From positions 1,736,001 to 1,800,000 of the forward strand of contig NZ_LT629758.1 in NCBI RefSeq assembly GCF_900104725.1: 64,000 bases of DNA. The letters are read 5' to 3'. The translations under genes and the position numbers were made by a program. The notes beneath the pieces are model-generated. The model searched no databases. It saw only the letters and a list, made by a program, of their open reading frames with translations, and had not been told where the DNA came from. Shown here in pieces: positions 24,170 through 32,959 of this stretch (position 1 is the stretch's first letter; every line of letters starts with the position of its first letter). Source of the DNA: Actinoplanes derwentensis (lineage in GTDB: Bacteria > Actinomycetota > Actinomycetes > Mycobacteriales > Micromonosporaceae).

Positions 24170-25285
24170 GTGAAGTTCTGGACACCCTGGAAAACCCAAG
24201 CGGAATCGTTCGCCAGCACTGCCACTTCCGGCGGTACCCCCATCCTCTCCACACTGCCCAATGACTGGAGTACGTGGCAGGCACTCATCAATGGCACCGA
24301 ATCCCCGACTCAGGTCAGTCGTGATGAGATCATGGCCCTTCCTGGTTTCGTCCGGGCAAGAGATGTCTTCTGTTCGCTCGGCAACCTGCCGCTCCACTCA
24401 ATCAACGGTAGTGGTCAGAAGATCGATCGGAAGCTGTTCACTCAGCCTGAGTCGACCATCGGTCGTGTTCGGTCAGTCACTATGGCGAACCTTTTTGAAG
24501 ACCTCTTGTTCGATGCCGTATCGCTCTGGGTCGTTGTTGCTCGTGACGCTACCGACTATCCGACCGCTATCCGGCATTACAAGTTCGGTGAGTGGAGTCA
24601 GGACGAAAAGACCGGGCGTATCCGCATCGGAACCGATCTAGTTCCCGCTGAGGACGTGATCCTCTTTGAGTCTCCAAATGCTCCGCTCCGCAAGACTGCT
24701 GCTGGCACCGTCCAGACCGCAAAGCTGCTGGCCGCTACTGCCAATCGGTACGCCAATTCTCCTCAAGCCGTCGGCATCTTCAAGCCAAACGACGGCAGTG
24801 AACCAGAAGACGATGTCATCCAGTCATTCCTCGGCAAGTATCGCGCCGCTCGTCAGAAGAATGTGGATGCCTTCCTCCCAGAGAACATCGATTACGTCCC
24901 CGGTCAGATGCTCACCGCTGACGAACTTCAGCTCATCGGTGCACGCGAGTTCCTGATCTCTGAGGCTAGCCGGCTAACTGGTCTGCCGTCCTCATGGCTC
25001 GGTCTGAACACGACTACCAGGACGTACAGCAACGCGATCGACGAGCGTAAAGACCTGATCGACTTTGCGGCTAAGCCGTTCCTGTCAACGATTGAACAGC
25101 GGCTCTCGTTGGGTGACGTAACCCCTAACGGTCAGGTCGCGAAATGGAGCCTTGACGGTTTCCTTCGTAGTAACACAACGGAGCGATACCAGAGCTATAA
25201 GACCGCCCTTGAAGGTGGCTGGTTGACCGTCGATGAAATCCGATCCTACGAAGACCTTCCCAAACTGAACGGAGGTGCCGAGTGA
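24170..25285 (+). CDS. Phage portal protein (HK97 type)
   Basis: A 371-residue portal: VFCSLGNLPLHSI near residue 65, MANLFEDLLFDAVSLWVVV, GREFLISEASRLTGLPSSW-like C-terminal stretch and the typical TTRTYSNAIDERKDLIDFAA. GTG 24170 has GGAGGT 7 bases upstream. A 17-codon open frame from ATG 24120 ends in a GTGA overlap with this start and might be a coupling leader, but its own ribosome site is poorly spaced. The stop overlaps the next gene by 4 bases. It forms the dodecameric DNA entry ring. Confidence 0.88.
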   Translation: MKFWTPWKTQAESFASTATSGGTPILSTLPNDWSTWQALINGTESPTQVSRDEIMALPGFVRARDVFCSLGNLPLHSINGSGQKIDRKLFTQPESTIGRVRSVTMANLFEDLLFDAVSLWVVVARDATDYPTAIRHYKFGEWSQDEKTGRIRIGTDLVPAEDVILFESPNAPLRKTAAGTVQTAKLLAATANRYANSPQAVGIFKPNDGSEPEDDVIQSFLGKYRAARQKNVDAFLPENIDYVPGQMLTADELQLIGAREFLISEASRLTGLPSSWLGLNTTTRTYSNAIDERKDLIDFAAKPFLSTIEQRLSLGDVTPNGQVAKWSLDGFLRSNTTERYQSYKTALEGGWLTVDEIRSYEDLPKLNGGAE

Positions 25286-26817
25286 CTGACCGATTCGATC
25301 TCGAAGCTACCGAGCTTTTTAGCGACCGTGATTCACGGGTCATCCGTGGACTTCTGATTCCTGCCGATGACGTTACCAAACGCGGAGGCTATGACCTTCG
25401 ATTTGCACGCGACTCGGTGACCTTCTCGGATCGGACCCCGGCTCTTCTTCATCACGACAGTAAGCGTCCCGTTGGTCGACTGAGCACTTACGAGTGGACT
25501 GATCGAGGACTTGAGATTGCCGTCAAGGTCTCCAAAACCGTCGATGGTGATGAAGCCCTTGAGCTTGCCAGTGAAGGTGTCCTCGGCTTCAGCGTTGGGG
25601 TCAACATCCGCTCTGTCCACGATGAAGGTAAGAGCCGTACGGTGCTCGCCGGTGACGGCGTAGAGGTGTCCATGGTTGCACTGCCCGCGTTCTCTAAGGC
25701 GCTTGTCGATTCTGTTTCATTCAGTGAAGAAATCAATCATCAGGAGGTAAATATGTCCGAGGAAATCCTTGCCGCTCTCGCTGGTCTCAGTGAGAAGCTT
25801 GACCGTCCTACCGTCACTCCCGTTCCCGTTGCCACCGTGACCAAGGAAGAGCCGCTTTACGACCTCAATGGTGGGTCTGCTCGATTCAACTTCTCCGAGG
25901 ATGTCGTTGCGTCCTTCAAGGGTGATGCTGCCGCTCACCAGCGCGTGGACGGTTTCATCAATGAGACGTTCTCTGTCTCCAGTGCCGATGTCACCCCCGG
26001 CAAGGCTCCCGGTTGGCGACCCGAGGTCGGCTACAGCAACCTTCGTCCCTACGGCCGTGTCCTCGATCGTGTCATCACCCGTGGGTCGCTCAGCGACAAC
26101 CAGCCGTTCGCCTACCCGATCCTCAATGGTGTCACTGGCACCCTCGTGGCGCCTCATGTGGAAGGTGTTGAGCCTGTGGTTGCTGGCGGTGCCACCTGGG
26201 GAACCCAGACTGTCATCCCTTCGGCTCTGTCCGGCAAGGTCGGCTTCAACCGCGAAACGATCGACCTCATCGGTGGGATGGCTCAGAGCCTCCTGTTTGC
26301 CGAGATGACGAAGGCTTCGGAGAAGGCGGCTGAGCTCCGTCTCGTTGCTCTGCTCGATGGTCTGTCGCTCCCCGCCGGTCAGATCAAGACTGTCAATGGC
26401 TCGAACGATGTCCTGATGGACAACCTGGACGCTATGCACCTTGGCTTGCTCGAACCTCAGCGGTTCGACGGGGCTGTGGCCTCTCCTGCCCTTTACTCCA
26501 AATTGTTTTTGGCGAAGGACTCCACGGGTCGCCGACTCAACAGTGCTCTCAACCCCAGCAACGCTAACGGTCGTGCCGATGGTCTCTCGGCTATCTCTGC
26601 GAACGGGCTTACGTTCATCCAGGGGCGTGACACTCTCGGTAACGGCACCGTGAACAGCTACCTCATCGATTCGAGCTGCGTCTATCAGTGGCTGTCTGCC
26701 CCCAAGCGCCTTGACTTCGATATTGCTGTCGCAGTCGTCTACATGGGTTTCTGGCAGTACTCGGCTGAGGCGGTCACTGACAAGTCCGGGATCATCCGAA
26801 TCAACACCGGAGCCTGA
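25282..26817 (+). CDS. Capsid maturation protease fused to major capsid protein
   Basis: One 511-codon frame carries two head functions. Residues 1-150 are an S78-type prohead protease: TPALLHHDSKRPVGRL with His57/58 and GFSVGVNI with Ser104. From residue 158 follows an HK97-fold capsid protein (GWRPEVGYSNLRPYGRVLDR, AGGATWGTQTVIPSALSGKV, ending VYMGFWQYSAEAVTDKSGII). A perfect AGGAGG before the internal ATG 25753 would give a free 354-residue capsid protein, so both long and short products are expected. ATGA overlap with the portal gene. Confidence 0.88.
   Translation: MTDRFDLEATELFSDRDSRVIRGLLIPADDVTKRGGYDLRFARDSVTFSDRTPALLHHDSKRPVGRLSTYEWTDRGLEIAVKVSKTVDGDEALELASEGVLGFSVGVNIRSVHDEGKSRTVLAGDGVEVSMVALPAFSKALVDSVSFSEEINHQEVNMSEEILAALAGLSEKLDRPTVTPVPVATVTKEEPLYDLNGGSARFNFSEDVVASFKGDAAAHQRVDGFINETFSVSSADVTPGKAPGWRPEVGYSNLRPYGRVLDRVITRGSLSDNQPFAYPILNGVTGTLVAPHVEGVEPVVAGGATWGTQTVIPSALSGKVGFNRETIDLIGGMAQSLLFAEMTKASEKAAELRLVALLDGLSLPAGQIKTVNGSNDVLMDNLDAMHLGLLEPQRFDGAVASPALYSKLFLAKDSTGRRLNSALNPSNANGRADGLSAISANGLTFIQGRDTLGNGTVNSYLIDSSCVYQWLSAPKRLDFDIAVAVVYMGFWQYSAEAVTDKSGIIRINTGA
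25743..25755 (+). promoter_or_regulatory. Internal ribosome-binding site and start for free capsid protein
   Basis: GGAGG followed by TAAAT and ATG 25753, in frame inside the fused gene, at the boundary between protease and capsid domains. Spacing is ideal, which supports a second translation start. Confidence 0.65.
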
Positions 26818-26829
26818 TCACTCTAAGCC

Positions 26830-26873
26830 CCCGGTGTTGGCATGGGCTCCTCCTCTCCTGTGCCAGCACCGGG
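26830..26873 (+). terminator. Hairpin after the capsid gene
   Basis: CCCGGTGTTGGCA and TGCCAGCACCGGG form a 13-bp stem with one G-U pair and an 18-base loop, followed by TTT. It probably terminates part of the transcription or protects the abundant capsid mRNA. Confidence 0.65.
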
Positions 26874-26893
26874 TTTCACCTGGAGGTGATTAA

Positions 26894-27196
26894 ATGATCT
26901 CTGTCTCTGTCGCGGCGGTCTACGTCAACGCGTCTGTTGAGGATGTCCAAAGCAGCTACGACACTGCTGTAACGATGGTCTCCGATTTCCTCGGACCGGT
27001 TACATCTTGCCCTGTGGAGCTTCAAGAGCTTGCTGTACTGATGGGCACTGCTCGTCTTTTCGAACTCCGGAACAGTCCGAACGCTTCGGTTCAGTGGTCA
27101 CCTGACGGTTCCACGATGGCATTCACTCCCAAGGATCCGTTCACGACCGTCAAGAGTTTGCTTCGCAAATACAAGCCTATCGGTGGTTGTGGCTGA
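26894..27196 (+). CDS. Head-tail connector protein
   Basis: A 100-residue protein with GGAGG before ATG 26894. The mainly helical sequence (VYVNASVEDVQSSYDTAVTM, then LQELAVLMGTARLFELRNSP) and the place just after the capsid gene fit a gp6-like head-tail adaptor. Its TGA overlaps the next ATG. Confidence 0.6.
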   Translation: MISVSVAAVYVNASVEDVQSSYDTAVTMVSDFLGPVTSCPVELQELAVLMGTARLFELRNSPNASVQWSPDGSTMAFTPKDPFTTVKSLLRKYKPIGGCG

Positions 27197-27561
27197 TGGA
27201 CATCCAATCGATCCGAGCCAGACTCAAGGCAGCTTTGGAATCCACGGGCCTCACAGTCACCGATGGCGAAGACGCAAGGGTTCAGGTTCCTGCTCTGCTG
27301 ATCTCTCAGCCTGCCGGTCAGTTCATCGAGGCCAGCGGCAACGGATACACCCTGTACTTCGAAGTCACAGCCATAACCCGTATCGGGTCGATGAAACAGA
27401 ACGTCGAAGAACTCGATGCCATGGTCCAGGCGGTCATACTCGCCGCAGACGAACACTTCTTCGGTTTCCGTGGCTGTACGAGCTACGCACTAGCCAACAT
27501 CAATGGCGCTGATACTCCGTGCGCCGTCATCACACTCTCATACTTGGAAGGGGTTCAATAA
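27196..27561 (+). CDS. Putative tail terminator / neck protein
   Basis: A 121-residue protein starting in a TGATG overlap. The alpha/beta pattern (MDIQSIRARLKAALESTGLT, VPALLISQPAGQFIEA, MKQNVEELDAMVQAVILAAD, ANINGADTPCAVITLSYL) resembles lambda gpU/tail-terminator proteins that cap the tail tube below the neck. The family call is from pattern and gene order only. The stop shares one base with the next start. Confidence 0.5.
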   Translation: MDIQSIRARLKAALESTGLTVTDGEDARVQVPALLISQPAGQFIEASGNGYTLYFEVTAITRIGSMKQNVEELDAMVQAVILAADEHFFGFRGCTSYALANINGADTPCAVITLSYLEGVQ

Positions 27562-27971
27562 TGGCTCTCAATGGTCTTCGCGCAAACCGACTCAGCATCC
27601 TTGTTGGTGCAGTCGAGAAAAACTACGAATGCACATCCGTCGCTATCAGCTCCGAGGACACTGACGCCGGTTTCGTGTCGTTCGCTGACACCTCGGATGG
27701 CAAGTCCTACAGCCTCGTGATCACTGTCGCCCAGGGCGACACTCTGTCGCTCGTTGGGTACAACAACGCTGGTGAAACCCGTACCGTCACGGTCGATTTC
27801 AACCGCATGGATGGTTCTAAGATCCGTGTCACTGGCACCGTTACCGTGGCCGCTACCGATGGCACCGTGTTCGGTGGGGATGTCGACAAGTCCGGCAGTG
27901 CTCTGTTCACATCGGAGATGACGTGGCCGTTCCTGGCGAAGCCGACTCAGACTCTGATCGCTGCTCCCTGA
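27561..27971 (+). CDS. Putative major tail tube protein
   Basis: A 136-residue, beta-rich, Thr/Val/Gly-rich protein (DTSDGKSYSLVITVAQGDTL, GETRTVTVDFNRMDGSKIRV) that ends with EMTWPFLAKPTQTLIAAP. Size, strand content and place between terminator-like and chaperone genes fit a small tail tube protein. ATG 27561 overlaps the stop before it. A decoration or head-completion protein is the alternative. Confidence 0.5.
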   Translation: MALNGLRANRLSILVGAVEKNYECTSVAISSEDTDAGFVSFADTSDGKSYSLVITVAQGDTLSLVGYNNAGETRTVTVDFNRMDGSKIRVTGTVTVAATDGTVFGGDVDKSGSALFTSEMTWPFLAKPTQTLIAAP

Positions 27972-27974
27972 TCA

Positions 27975-28352
27975 ATGAGAGATTCCGGTGGTGTTCGGAT
28001 CGAGGGTCTTGCTAGAGCCGTCAACGGTCTAATCCGATCCGGTGTAGAACTTCAGGATCTCAAGGCTGCCTTTGGTCGGATTGCGGATCTGGGTGTGGAG
28101 CTGGCTAGCCGGTTCGCACCCATCCGTACCGGTGCCCTTCGTCGATCCATCAGAGGCAGCAAGGCGAAGAACAAAGCCACAGTCCGCGCTGGTGGTGCCA
28201 GGCTCCGATATGCCGGACCGATCAACTACGGCTGGCCACGCCGCGAGATCCAGCCAAACCTATTCCTTCAGCGTGCGGAGACAGTCCTCCGCCCTGATGT
28301 ACTCCCGATTCTCGAACGCGAGATCAACACAATCCTTGAACGACAATTCTGA
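27975..28352 (+). CDS. HK97 gp10-like neck protein
   Basis: A 125-residue protein with the clear HK97-gp10 signature: LGVELASRFAPIRTGALRRS followed by a basic stretch, YAGPINYGWPRREIQPNLFL and a final helix LPILEREINTILERQF. These proteins join head and tail. The gene starts 3 bases after the preceding stop. Here it lies after the tube-like gene, not before it, a somewhat unusual order. Confidence 0.8.
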   Translation: MRDSGGVRIEGLARAVNGLIRSGVELQDLKAAFGRIADLGVELASRFAPIRTGALRRSIRGSKAKNKATVRAGGARLRYAGPINYGWPRREIQPNLFLQRAETVLRPDVLPILEREINTILERQF

Positions 28353-28364
28353 AAGAGGTACCCA

Positions 28365-28613
28365 ATGTCTACCTTCACCGCCCTTGACCTCACCGTTGAG
28401 GAAGCCTTCAAATCCCTGACTGGTTTCCAGAGCATCGCGATTCGGCAGACGTTCGGTAAGCCGGTCCAGGAACTCGACAACCTCCTCATGGTGTATGCCC
28501 TCCTGATGTGCCACAGCGGACGTTCCTATGAAGAGGTTATGAAGCTTTCGATCTCGGAGGTTGACGCTCTGTTCAAGGCGGAGGATGAGGACCCCTTTCG
28601 CGGAAAAGCGTGA
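28365..28613 (+). CDS. Tail assembly chaperone, short form
   Basis: An 82-residue acidic, helical protein directly before the overlapping frame and the tape measure gene, the place of the gpG-type chaperone. It ends EVDALFKAEDEDPFRGKA. The next frame overlaps it and is in the +1 phase; the shift could occur at CCC-TTT (28593-28598), where Pro-tRNA may slip from CCC to CCT. GAAAGAGGT is upstream of the ATG. Confidence 0.7.
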   Translation: MSTFTALDLTVEEAFKSLTGFQSIAIRQTFGKPVQELDNLLMVYALLMCHSGRSYEEVMKLSISEVDALFKAEDEDPFRGKA

Positions 28614-28746
28614 CCTCAGCAACGACCCGTGGGGACACCTCGGGTTGTTCATCACCTTTGGCTTCACCCCTGATCAATACCGATCTATGACCTTTGCGGA
28701 AATCGACTGTGCCTTGGAGGCATACAGCAAAAAGAACAGGATGTGA
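28594..28746 (+). CDS. Tail assembly chaperone, frameshifted extension
   Basis: About 50 codons in the +1 frame read PFAEKRDLSNDPWGHLGLFI, then TFGFTPDQYRSMTFAEIDCA and LEAYSKKNRM. They have no good independent start (an ATG at 28585 has a badly placed GGAGG). By analogy with gpG-gpGT pairs, they are probably made as an extension of the 28365 product by +1 frameshifting at the Pro codon 28593-28595, giving a fusion of about 127 residues. A -2 shift would give the same frame. The stop overlaps the tape measure start region. Confidence 0.55.
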   Translation, partial: PFAEKRDLSNDPWGHLGLFITFGFTPDQYRSMTFAEIDCALEAYSKKNRM

Positions 28747-28748
28747 CC

Positions 28749-29278
28749 ATGGCGGGATCGTCGATTGTAATCAGCATTCTCAGCAACAGTGCTAGGGCTC
28801 GTGCGGACTTCGTTAGAACCTCACGATCTCTGGACCGGCTAGGGGATTCGAGCAGGGCTGTAGGCAGAACCCTCAGTGGTGTTACGTCAGGTCTGACATC
28901 GATCGGTCGAAGCGTCAGCAACGTCGGTGGCAACATCCTGAGTGTCACTACGAAGGTCGGATCTCTTGCTACCGCTCTAGTAGGTGTCGGTGCTGCTATT
29001 CCTGTGATTGCTGGACTCGGTGTCGAGTTCAAGAACCTCACAGGACTGCTGTTCCTGGTGCCTGCTATCGGTGCCAGCATCGCGGCAACCATCGGTGCAA
29101 TCGCCATCGGTTCTAAGGGCCTGGGTGATGCTCTTGAAGCTGCCTTCCTGCCTCTGACTGCCAAAGGCAATGAGGACTTCGCGAAGCAGATCGAAGGACT
29201 CTCACCGGCTATTCAGCGGCTAGCTGTTCGTGTCCGTCGTCTGTCACCTGCTCTGGTCAAGGTTCGGGAGAACGTCTC
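28749..29278 (+). pseudogene. Tape measure protein, part 1 of 3
   Basis: Start of the tail length gene: MAGSSIVISILSNSARARAD, then a long glycine/serine/alanine region with hydrophobic helices (VGSLATALVGVGAAIPVIAG, LVPAIGASIAATIGAIAIGS). ATG 28749 has AGGA 7 bases upstream; GTG 28743 overlapping the previous stop is an alternative. The frame is broken at 29278 by an IS30-type element with the 3-bp duplication CTC. Joined parts give 702 residues. Confidence 0.88.
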
Positions 29279-30326
29279 GGCGAGTTCAGTCAGTCGTAGC
29301 ATTTGATCTTGATGGGTCGGTGGGACAGGATGCCCGCCGTGCGCAACATGTTGACCCTGGTCGATCGTGAAGAGATCTCCCGTGGCTTGGCCGAGGGCCT
29401 GGAATTCAAGGAGATTGCCCGGCTGATCAGCCGGAACCCGTCGGTGGTCTCACGGGACGTGGCCCGCCACGGCGGCCGGGCGGAGTACCGGGCCGTGACT
29501 GCGGACCAGTTGGCGCTGACCGGTCGGTTGCGGCCGAAGGCGTACGCGGTCGACCGGTCACCACGGCTGCGGACGGTGGTCACGCAGCTGCTCAAGGGCG
29601 GCTGGTCGCCGGCGTCGATCGCGGGCCGGTTGCCGCGCGACTACCGCGACGATCAGGCTGTACGGGTGTCACACGAAGCGATCTACCAGTGGGTCTACGC
29701 CCAGCCGGTGTCCGCCCTGGCTCGGGAACTGCTGAAGCTGCGCACCGGCCGGACCGCCCGCCGTTCGGGCCCCCGCCCGGCCCCGGCCCCGCGGATCCGT
29801 GAGCCCCGCTACCTCGACGAACGCCCCGCCGAGGTCGAGGACCGGCAGGTGCCCGGCCACTGGGAAGGCGACCTCGTGATCGGCAAGGCCGGCAGGTCCG
29901 CAGTCGCGACCCTGGTCGAGCGGACCTCCCGGATGCTGGTCCTGGTCCCGTTGACCGGACGCGACGCGCTGACCGTCGGCGACGCGGTGATCGCCGCCGC
30001 CGGAACGCTGCCGCCACAGATCGCCCGCTCGCTGACCTGGGACTGCGGCTCCGAGATGGCCGGACACGCACGGATCACCGCCGCCGGGCTGCCGGTCTAC
30101 TTCGCCCGCCCGCACTCACCATGGCAGCGCGGCAGCAACGAGAACGCGAACCGCATCCTGCGCGAGTACTTCCCGAAAGGCGTCCCGATCACATCAGATC
30201 CGAAATACCTGGCAATGGTGGCTTCCGAAATCAATGACCGACCCCGTAAGATCCACAATTGGAAGAAGCCCTCCGAGATATTCGCCGAACTCGTAGAGGA
30301 AAATGCTTCGACTGCCTGAATCTGCC
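29279..30326 (+). mobile_element. IS30-family insertion sequence, copy A
   Basis: 1,048 bases from GGCGAGTTCAGTCAGTCG to GACTGCCTGAATCTGCC. The two ends form imperfect inverted repeats of about 26 bases. CTC duplicates at 29276-29278 and 30327-30329. It is in plus orientation. An equally long copy with the same 338-residue transposase lies in opposite orientation at 31389-32436. Confidence 0.93.
29303..30319 (+). CDS. IS30 family transposase, copy A
   Basis: A 338-residue transposase: an N-terminal helix-turn-helix (LVDREEISRGLAEGLEFKEI, ARLISRNPSVVSRDVARHGG), and a DDE core with GHWEGDLVIGKAG, TWDCGSEM and SNENANRILREYFPKG. Domain order and length are typical for IS30. Intact, so probably active. 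Its GC-rich codon use contrasts with the phage gene it interrupts. Confidence 0.95.
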   Translation: MILMGRWDRMPAVRNMLTLVDREEISRGLAEGLEFKEIARLISRNPSVVSRDVARHGGRAEYRAVTADQLALTGRLRPKAYAVDRSPRLRTVVTQLLKGGWSPASIAGRLPRDYRDDQAVRVSHEAIYQWVYAQPVSALARELLKLRTGRTARRSGPRPAPAPRIREPRYLDERPAEVEDRQVPGHWEGDLVIGKAGRSAVATLVERTSRMLVLVPLTGRDALTVGDAVIAAAGTLPPQIARSLTWDCGSEMAGHARITAAGLPVYFARPHSPWQRGSNENANRILREYFPKGVPITSDPKYLAMVASEINDRPRKIHNWKKPSEIFAELVEENASTA

Positions 30327-30329
30327 CTC

Positions 30330-31388
30330 TGCTGCTTTGGTGGAGCCTTTCAGTCGCAGACTGGAGAGTGCAGCTAGCCGGCTGCTGCCAACCCTGGACC
30401 GTGGACTTACGAAGATAGCTGGGACTCTCGGCAACTTCGGTGGTCGCTTCCTGGAGTTCCTGGCTGACAGTCGTTCTCTGTCCGTTCTGGAGAAGGTCTT
30501 CACCAACACCGCTGTCGCTCTTCAGAACTCTTCCGATGGTGCCTTCAGCCTGTTCCGGCAACTGCGGCGCATCACCGGGATCGGTGCCGACTTCCTGCCC
30601 CGTATCGGTACCGCCGTAGGGGACTTGCTTCAGAACATCAGTGACCGTCTCGCAAAGGTGAACGTCCGTAAGGCTATCGAGGACGGTATCCAGGCAGCGA
30701 AGGATCTCTACAGTGACTTCAAGCTGGTGCTCAGTATCGGCAAAAAGCTGGGCTCGGTGTTCAGCTCGATCTTCGGTGACGACATCAATACGACGTTCCT
30801 TAATGTCATCGATGAGGCTGCTAAGTCCCTCGACAAGTTCTTCAAGACCGCTGGTGCTCAGGAAGACATCCGTCTACTGAAGACCACCATCAACGATCTG
30901 GCTCGGATCTTCACCAGGGACCTCAAGGCGCAGTTACCGGACATCCTGTCGTCGATTCGTATCCTGCTGCCACAGGCTGTCTCGCTGTTTGATTCGATCA
31001 GCAGATTTGGTGCCTCACTGTCTCCGTCGCTGCCGTTGCTCAGTCAGGTGCTGGTCGGTATCGCTGAGTTCGTGGGTTCTGGACTGGACGCAATCACTGA
31101 CAAGCTGATCAAGCCGTTGACCAAATTCGGCGGTGGCAGTGAGGTCGCTACGTTGACGGCTCTGTTCGTCGCCATCGGTGCGGTGAAGGGCTTGAGCGCT
31201 CTCGCAGGCCTCGGTGACAAACTTTTCGGTGGTCCTCTCGGTCAGATCTTCGATCGTTTCGGCAAGCGTGGGGAAAGCCCTGCCAAACCGTGGTACGTCT
31301 TCGTGGTCAACCCCTCTGGCGGCTCCAGTGATGTCGTCCCTGGTGGTGGTGCCGGTAGGGGCAGACGAATTCTCGACACCCTGAAGAC
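30330..31388 (+). pseudogene. Tape measure protein, part 2 of 3
   Basis: Middle of the tape measure gene, between two IS30 copies: AALVEPFSRRLESAASRLLP, then long amphipathic helices (FLEFLADSRSLSVLEKVFTN, LLPQAVSLFDSISRFGASLS, LTALFVAIGAVKGLSALAGL). The frame is in phase with parts 1 and 3 when both IS and one target copy each are removed. Inverted IS copies on both sides mean that recombination could flip this segment. Confidence 0.88.
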
Positions 31389-32436
31389 GGCAGATTCAGG
31401 CAGTCGAAGCATTTTCCTCTACGAGTTCGGCGAATATCTCGGAGGGCTTCTTCCAATTGTGGATCTTACGGGGTCGGTCATTGATTTCGGAAGCCACCAT
31501 TGCCAGGTATTTCGGATCTGATGTGATCGGGACGCCTTTCGGGAAGTACTCGCGCAGGATGCGGTTCGCGTTCTCGTTGCTGCCGCGCTGCCATGGTGAG
31601 TGCGGGCGGGCGAAGTAGACCGGCAGCCCGGCGGCGGTGATCCGTGCGTGTCCGGCCATCTCGGAGCCGCAGTCCCAGGTCAGCGAGCGGGCGATCTGTG
31701 GCGGCAGCGTTCCGGCGGCGGCGATCACCGCGTCGCCGACGGTCAGCGCGTCGCGTCCGGTCAACGGGACCAGGACCAGCATCCGGGAGGTCCGCTCGAC
31801 CAGGGTCGCGACTGCGGACCTGCCGGCCTTGCCGATCACGAGGTCGCCTTCCCAGTGGCCGGGCACCTGCCGGTCCTCGACCTCGGCGGGGCGTTCGTCG
31901 AGGTAGCGGGGCTCACGGATCCGCGGGGCCGGGGCCGGGCGGGGGCCCGAACGGCGGGCGGTCCGGCCGGTGCGCAGCTTCAGCAGTTCCCGAGCCAGGG
32001 CGGACACCGGCTGGGCGTAGACCCACTGGTAGATCGCTTCGTGTGACACCCGTACAGCCTGATCGTCGCGGTAGTCGCGCGGCAACCGGCCCGCGATCGA
32101 CGCCGGCGACCAGCCGCCCTTGAGCAGCTGCGTGACCACCGTCCGCAGCCGTGGTGACCGGTCGACCGCGTACGCCTTCGGCCGCAACCGACCGGTCAGC
32201 GCCAACTGGTCCGCAGTCACGGCCCGGTACTCCGCCCGGCCGCCGTGGCGGGCCACGTCCCGTGAGACCACCGACGGGTTCCGGCTGATCAGCCGGGCAA
32301 TCTCCTTGAATTCCAGGCCCTCGGCCAAGCCACGGGAGATCTCTTCACGATCGACCAGGGTCAACATGTTGCGCACGGCGGGCATCCTGTCCCACCGACC
32401 CATCAAGATCAAATGCTACGACTGACTGAACTCGCC
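31389..32436 (-). mobile_element. IS30-family insertion sequence, copy B
   Basis: Same 1,048-base element as copy A in minus orientation, with its own 3-bp duplication GAC (31386-31388 and 32437-32439). Separate perfect duplications show two independent insertions and argue against an inversion between the copies. Confidence 0.93.
31396..32412 (-). CDS. IS30 family transposase, copy B
   Basis: 338 residues, identical to the product of copy A over its whole length, with the same helix-turn-helix and DDE motifs (EGDLVIGKAG, TWDCGSEM, NENANRILREYF). The identity implies that one copy recently gave rise to the other or both came from the same source. Confidence 0.95.
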   Translation of the reverse strand: MILMGRWDRMPAVRNMLTLVDREEISRGLAEGLEFKEIARLISRNPSVVSRDVARHGGRAEYRAVTADQLALTGRLRPKAYAVDRSPRLRTVVTQLLKGGWSPASIAGRLPRDYRDDQAVRVSHEAIYQWVYAQPVSALARELLKLRTGRTARRSGPRPAPAPRIREPRYLDERPAEVEDRQVPGHWEGDLVIGKAGRSAVATLVERTSRMLVLVPLTGRDALTVGDAVIAAAGTLPPQIARSLTWDCGSEMAGHARITAAGLPVYFARPHSPWQRGSNENANRILREYFPKGVPITSDPKYLAMVASEINDRPRKIHNWKKPSEIFAELVEENASTA

Positions 32437-32439
32437 GAC

Positions 32440-32959
32440 TGCTGGTGGAACCGTCGCCATCTACTACGGTGCTGGCAAGTTCCTTGAGTCGATGAACCTC
32501 GTTTCCGAGAGGGACTGGAATGTGTTCAGCACGTCTTTTTGGACTGAGGCCCTGAAGACGTTCACCGGAGACGGCACTGTCGGACCTCTGGGTCAAGCGA
32601 TCACGAAGTACATCGACGAGCCGCTGGCGAAGTTCTTCACTGTGTCGCTTCCTGGGTACTGGACCTCCCTAAAGGTGTCTGGTGTAGAAGCGATCAACTA
32701 CCTCATCACTAAGTTCAACGGTTTCCTGTCTTACCTCGATGAGATCGGCAAGACGGTTCCGTTCTTCGGCGACAGTTTCAAGTCCTCTTCGAAGATTCCT
32801 CCGCTGTCTACCGAGCTTGCGACTAGGGATGTCACCAGCGATCGGAAGATCAATCAGGGTGTCGTCATCAATGTCAATGGCGCCTATATGACGAAGCAGG
32901 ACGTAGGCGCTGCGGTCCAGGACGCTCTCAACAGCTTCAACAAATACCGGGGTCGATGA
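32440..32959 (+). pseudogene. Tape measure protein, part 3 of 3
   Basis: C-terminal part after IS copy B: AGGTVAIYYGAGKFLESMNL, then FWTEALKTFTGDGTVGPLGQ, and a final polar part NVNGAYMTKQDVGAAVQDAL ending NSFNKYRGR. The stop overlaps the start of the distal tail gene (ATGA). As the part cannot be reached by ribosomes from part 1, no functional tape measure protein is expected. Confidence 0.88.

Noticed and set aside
29279..32436. Composite transposon formed by the two IS30 copies
   Set aside because: Each IS has its own target duplication and the DNA between is the middle of the tape measure gene, so no cargo was moved.
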